From Profundicola chukchiensis (GTDB taxonomy: Bacteria > Bacteroidota > Bacteroidia > Flavobacteriales > Weeksellaceae): a DNA stretch of 64,000 bases. This document shows, piece after piece, positions 61,486 to 64,000 of this stretch. The position numbers and the translations under genes are program-made. The first letter of the stretch is position 1; the number at the start of each line of letters is the position of its first letter. Location: positions 94,409 to 158,408 of the forward strand of contig NZ_JANAIE010000007.1 in the NCBI RefSeq assembly GCF_029664245.1. The letters are read 5' to 3'. Under the pieces are notes generated by a model. It was not told where the DNA came from. It searched no databases and was given only the letters and a program-made list of their open reading frames with translations.

Positions 61486-62112
61486 ATGAAAAATATACTC
61501 TTTTCTCTGTTTTTAGTTTTAGCTGTTTCTGTTGTCAGCGCAACTGAAAAAGAAATTATAGCCGAAGTGGTTTTCGAAAACTTAACGGACAAAGAATTTA
61601 CTTCAGGTGAATTTAGAATCATAGATTTAAATCAGAAAATCGAAATTACTAAGGCGGAAAACTTCAAGATTACCTTGCCTCATAAAGGAAAATATCAATT
61701 CAGTTTTGTAGCTGATGATTTTACGGCTTATACATTTTATCCAGTTCGAATTAATAAAAGAAAAAACTCCATCACTATTCAGCTTGTGGAAAAATATGAT
61801 TCCAAAAGTGTTGGAAATTATTCTTTCCCAATGAATCTAGAAACAGATTTAAGTGATGATCAAATTGAAGAAAGAATATCGGACGAACAGATAAATTTTA
61901 TCATGCACGGGATTGATGCTACAATACCAGAGGAATATATAGCGTTTAAAGAAAAATATGGCATTGGACTTATAAAAGAAAATTGTCTGGTTGATCCATT
62001 GTCATTCAAAAAAGCCACTGAAAATAATCAGATGATTTTTGACTTTTTAAACAAAAAATACGGATCTAATTGGATAAATGAATTGAAAGCAAAGCCCTTC
62101 GGTCTTAAATAA
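61486..62112 (+). CDS. Secreted protein of unknown function
   Basis: 208 residues. A signal peptide ends near SVVSA. The first domain is a beta-sandwich-like stretch (ENLTDKEFTSGEFRIIDL). The second has FKEKYGIGLIKENCLVDPLS and FLNKKYGSNWINELKAKPFG, a motif set shared by a family of small flavobacterial secreted proteins. Function unknown. Confidence 0.75.
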   Translation: MKNILFSLFLVLAVSVVSATEKEIIAEVVFENLTDKEFTSGEFRIIDLNQKIEITKAENFKITLPHKGKYQFSFVADDFTAYTFYPVRINKRKNSITIQLVEKYDSKSVGNYSFPMNLETDLSDDQIEERISDEQINFIMHGIDATIPEEYIAFKEKYGIGLIKENCLVDPLSFKKATENNQMIFDFLNKKYGSNWINELKAKPFGLK

Positions 62113-62282
62113 GGACTGTTTATCAAATCTACTTTTTAAAGCTTTTTCATTCAATTCTTCTTATTCAAACTAAAGCCTTGAATTATAGGGTTTTAACAAG
62201 TAAAACTTCTTAATGACGAATCAGATGTTATGCATGTTGCCCATCGTTATCAAGATAAAGGGGATTATTCATCATACGTTTT

Positions 62283-62435
62283 GAAAAAAAAGTTCAAAAG
62301 CTTTTATAAAAAAGCTCAAAAGGTTTTTAGAAAAAGCACAAGAGCTTTTTTGAAAAAGTACAAGAGCTTTTTTCTTGAAGATGCGCATAAACTCAACACA
62401 AGATGCGCATAAATTTGTTTAAAGATGCGGATGAT
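62283..62435. repeat. 22-bp tandem repeat array, two sequence types
   Basis: Four A/T-rich units with CAAAAG or CAAGAG at 62295, 62317, 62339 and 62361 are exactly 22 bp apart and form small hairpins (AAAAAGYNCAARAGCTTTTT type). Three units starting AGATGCGCATAA or similar follow at 62379, 62401 and 62423, again 22 bp apart. No gene is supported here. The rest of the 62113-62745 gap shows nothing apart from the site below. Confidence 0.8.
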
Positions 62436-62639
62436 TTAGATTGATCATGCATATGCTTAATAAGCAACTCAAAGTGGTTTAATATATTTAATAGGCGAGA
62501 GGTGGTTTCGATAGAAATTAGCTATTGAAAATCATTAGACAAAGTATATAAGTTCGCTTGTTAGTGAAATTTTTAATGAGAGAACTACTGCTAGCAATGC
62601 ATATAAAAATATGTGAAATAGAAATAAAATCATTTCTTT

Positions 62640-62725
62640 TGTCCAGTCTCAAATTTTGATCTCAACGGAAAGTTTAGTGCTTTTAAATCGCCTACTTTTC
62701 AAATATTAGACGTTGTTGGCAGTAA
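62640..62725 (+). other. attC-like right arm before the PH gene
   Basis: AAATCGCCTACTTTTC, then ATATTAGACGTTGTTGGCAG. The ACGTTG end resembles the spacer-plus-R' ends of attC3 and attC6. No complementary R'' is found after the following gene, so the assignment is weak. Confidence 0.35.
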
Positions 62726-62745
62726 TTAGAGAAAACGCAAACTGA

Positions 62746-63168
62746 ATGAAAGTTTATAAAGCAAATAGAAAAGGATTTATCAATTATTTAGTAATTGGAT
62801 CTGTGTTATTACCCATTGCTATTTTCTTTCTTGACAAGAATACTTTTACTGAAAAGCCTTTTATACTCTTACCCTTATTGAGTCCATTAGTTTTAATATT
62901 TTGGATCTATTTCGACACCTTTTATAAAATAGAAAATAAGGAATTGATGTATCGCTCTGGGTTTATAAGAGGAAAAATAGAGATTTCGAATATCAATGAG
63001 ATTGTTAAAGGAAAAACAAAGTGGAGTGGAATTAAACCAGCATTGGCGAGAAAAGGACTTATTATAAAGTTCAATAAATATGATGAAGTTTATATTGCAC
63101 CGAAAAACAATGAGGAGCTGATTTCGGACTTAATGAAATTGAATCCTGAAATAAAAATAACGGAATAA
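62746..63168 (+). CDS. PH-domain membrane protein (bPH type)
   Basis: 140 residues. Two helices (FINYLVIGSVLLPIAIFFLD and FILLPLLSPLVLIFWIYFD) precede a bacterial PH-like domain (TFYKIENKELMYRSGFIRGK, then INEIVKGKTKWSG and DEVYIAPKNNEELISDLM). The layout is the same as in cassettes 3, 5 and 7. It starts 35 bp after an R'-like box, so it may be an old cassette gene. Confidence 0.8.
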   Translation: MKVYKANRKGFINYLVIGSVLLPIAIFFLDKNTFTEKPFILLPLLSPLVLIFWIYFDTFYKIENKELMYRSGFIRGKIEISNINEIVKGKTKWSGIKPALARKGLIIKFNKYDEVYIAPKNNEELISDLMKLNPEIKITE

Positions 63169-63307
63169 ATGCCCTGATAAATATAACTGCTGCAGCATTC
63201 TATACTAGAAAGAGAAATGGCCTATTGGCTTGAAATGGGGAAGGTCTACTAAATTTCCAGATGTATTAAATTAAGGAATTTCTTATATAATAGGAGAAAA
63301 GAATGTA

Positions 63308-64000
63308 CGACCCCATCGGGGTCGTAACCCGTCACGAATTATGTGAATTATAAGCATTTAATCCCTACGGGATTTTACATCGGATTTTATAAGAGTGAAA
63401 TTCTAGATGTTGTTATCAATCTGTGGAGTAAAGAAACCACATTGAATATGTTCTTACGTAGATTCAAGATATTTTTATAATTATGAATCTGAAGGATTCA
63501 AATGTCTATAGCTAGGTGATATGCGAAAGTTTATTCGACCCCGATGGGGTCGAAAAACCATTACGAATTATGGAATTATAAACATTTAATCCTTTCAAGA
63601 ATAGCAAAGTAAATAATATTGAAAATCGACGCTCAATTTTATCTAAAGTAGTTAATCATGATTCCGAAGGGTTCAAAAAATTATAAAAAACAATGATAAA
63701 CAATTTATGAATCTGAAGGATTCAAATGTCTATAGCAATGATAATATGTGAAAAGTATATTCGACCCCGATGGGGTCGTAAACCAGTCATAATGAGTAGT
63801 TATTATAAGCATTTAATCCCTACGGGATTTTACATCGGATTTAATAAGAGTGAAATTCTAACTGTTGTTATCAATCCGTGGAGTAAAGAAACGGCATTGA
63901 ATATGTTCTTACGTAGAATCAAGATATGGTTATAATTATGAATCCGAAGGATTCAAATGTCTATAGCAATGATAATATGTGAAAAGTATATTCGACCCCG
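63308..64000. repeat. Second REP-like array, running off the right edge
   Basis: B hairpins at 63308, 63536, 63762 and 63993 (cut by the edge); C variants TAATCCCTACGGGATTT at 63359 and 63814; A copies at 63484 (one change), 63659 (degenerate), 63708 and 63939. The same families and order occur as at 41.6 kb but with a different C loop (tac). A segment of about 455 bp is duplicated (63308 to about 63480 matches 63762 to about 63935), including a spacer of about 110 bp not seen in the first array. No transposase gene is in view here. Confidence 0.88.

Noticed and set aside
62230..62412. Open frame of 60 residues
   Set aside because: It is produced by the 22-bp A/T-rich repeats. The period is not a multiple of three and the composition is just Lys/Phe/Ser.
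63726..63935. Open frame of 69 residues in the right-hand REP array
   Set aside because: It starts in an A hairpin and runs through B and C hairpins, so as a whole it is not a gene. Only the spacer part is noted as a finding.

Overview
The window is a low-GC chromosomal segment from a member of the Bacteroidota, most likely Flavobacteriales. Pointers are a subtilase with a type IX secretion (T9SS) C-terminal sorting domain, a DUF5606 gene beside mazG, many lipoproteins with short signal peptides, a DoxX/BT_3928-type protein, and a tRNA promoter of the Bacteroidota form TTTG-N19-TAnnTTTG. I cannot name the genus.

Positions 1-40.8 kb are core chromosome. A minus-strand block (mazG, DUF5606, def, ruvX, clpS, prmA, tpiA, rlmB, folP) stands opposite a plus-strand operon (DUF1599, DoxX-like protein, peptide ABC permease). 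Then come ppa, pdhB, a TlpA-like thioredoxin, tesB, ung, mutS2, a secreted subtilase, several envelope proteins, an NtrC-like regulator without a DNA-binding domain, a MATE exporter and a class II ribonucleotide reductase. They are followed by an ECF sigma factor with a membrane partner, a MacAB-type export operon, tpx, an exonuclease/GIY-YIG nuclease, tsaC, an S9 peptidase, arsC, pspC, pepE, pncB and tRNA-Met(CAT). Several genes end in clear intrinsic terminators.

From 41 kb the character changes. A REP-associated (HUH, Y1) transposase at 41.1 kb is followed by about 2.1 kb of ordered palindromes. Three hairpin families (A, B, C) recur as A-A-B-C units of about 228 bp, and A and C look like one element in inverted orientation around B. 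A second block of the same palindromes, without a transposase, runs off the right edge (63.3-64.0 kb). Next to the first array lie three 43-bp tandem hairpins and an HU-like gene of visibly higher GC.

From 45.4 to 63.2 kb there are small, mostly unrelated genes, all on the plus strand except one. In the middle (53.5-59.8 kb) is the most striking system: an integron-like cassette array. A tyrosine recombinase of about 377 residues, divergent from a small zinc-ribbon gene, is followed by seven one-gene cassettes. Each cassette begins with a 9-10 nt box (GTTR...) that is the exact reverse complement of a box just after its own gene. Each of those boxes opens an attC-like imperfect palindrome of about 135 bp with the order R''-spacer-L''-variable-L'-spacer-R'. 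This is the geometry of integron cassettes. The recombinase, however, seems to lack the IntI-specific insertion and points the same way as its cassettes. Cargo genes are small lipoproteins, membrane proteins with PH-like tails and a HExxH membrane protein. Degenerate attC-like halves at about 49.9, 53.1, 61.3 and 62.7 kb suggest that the flanking genes are older, decayed cassettes. Frameshifted and truncated genes at 46.2, 48.2 and 53.2 kb fit a region of rapid turnover.
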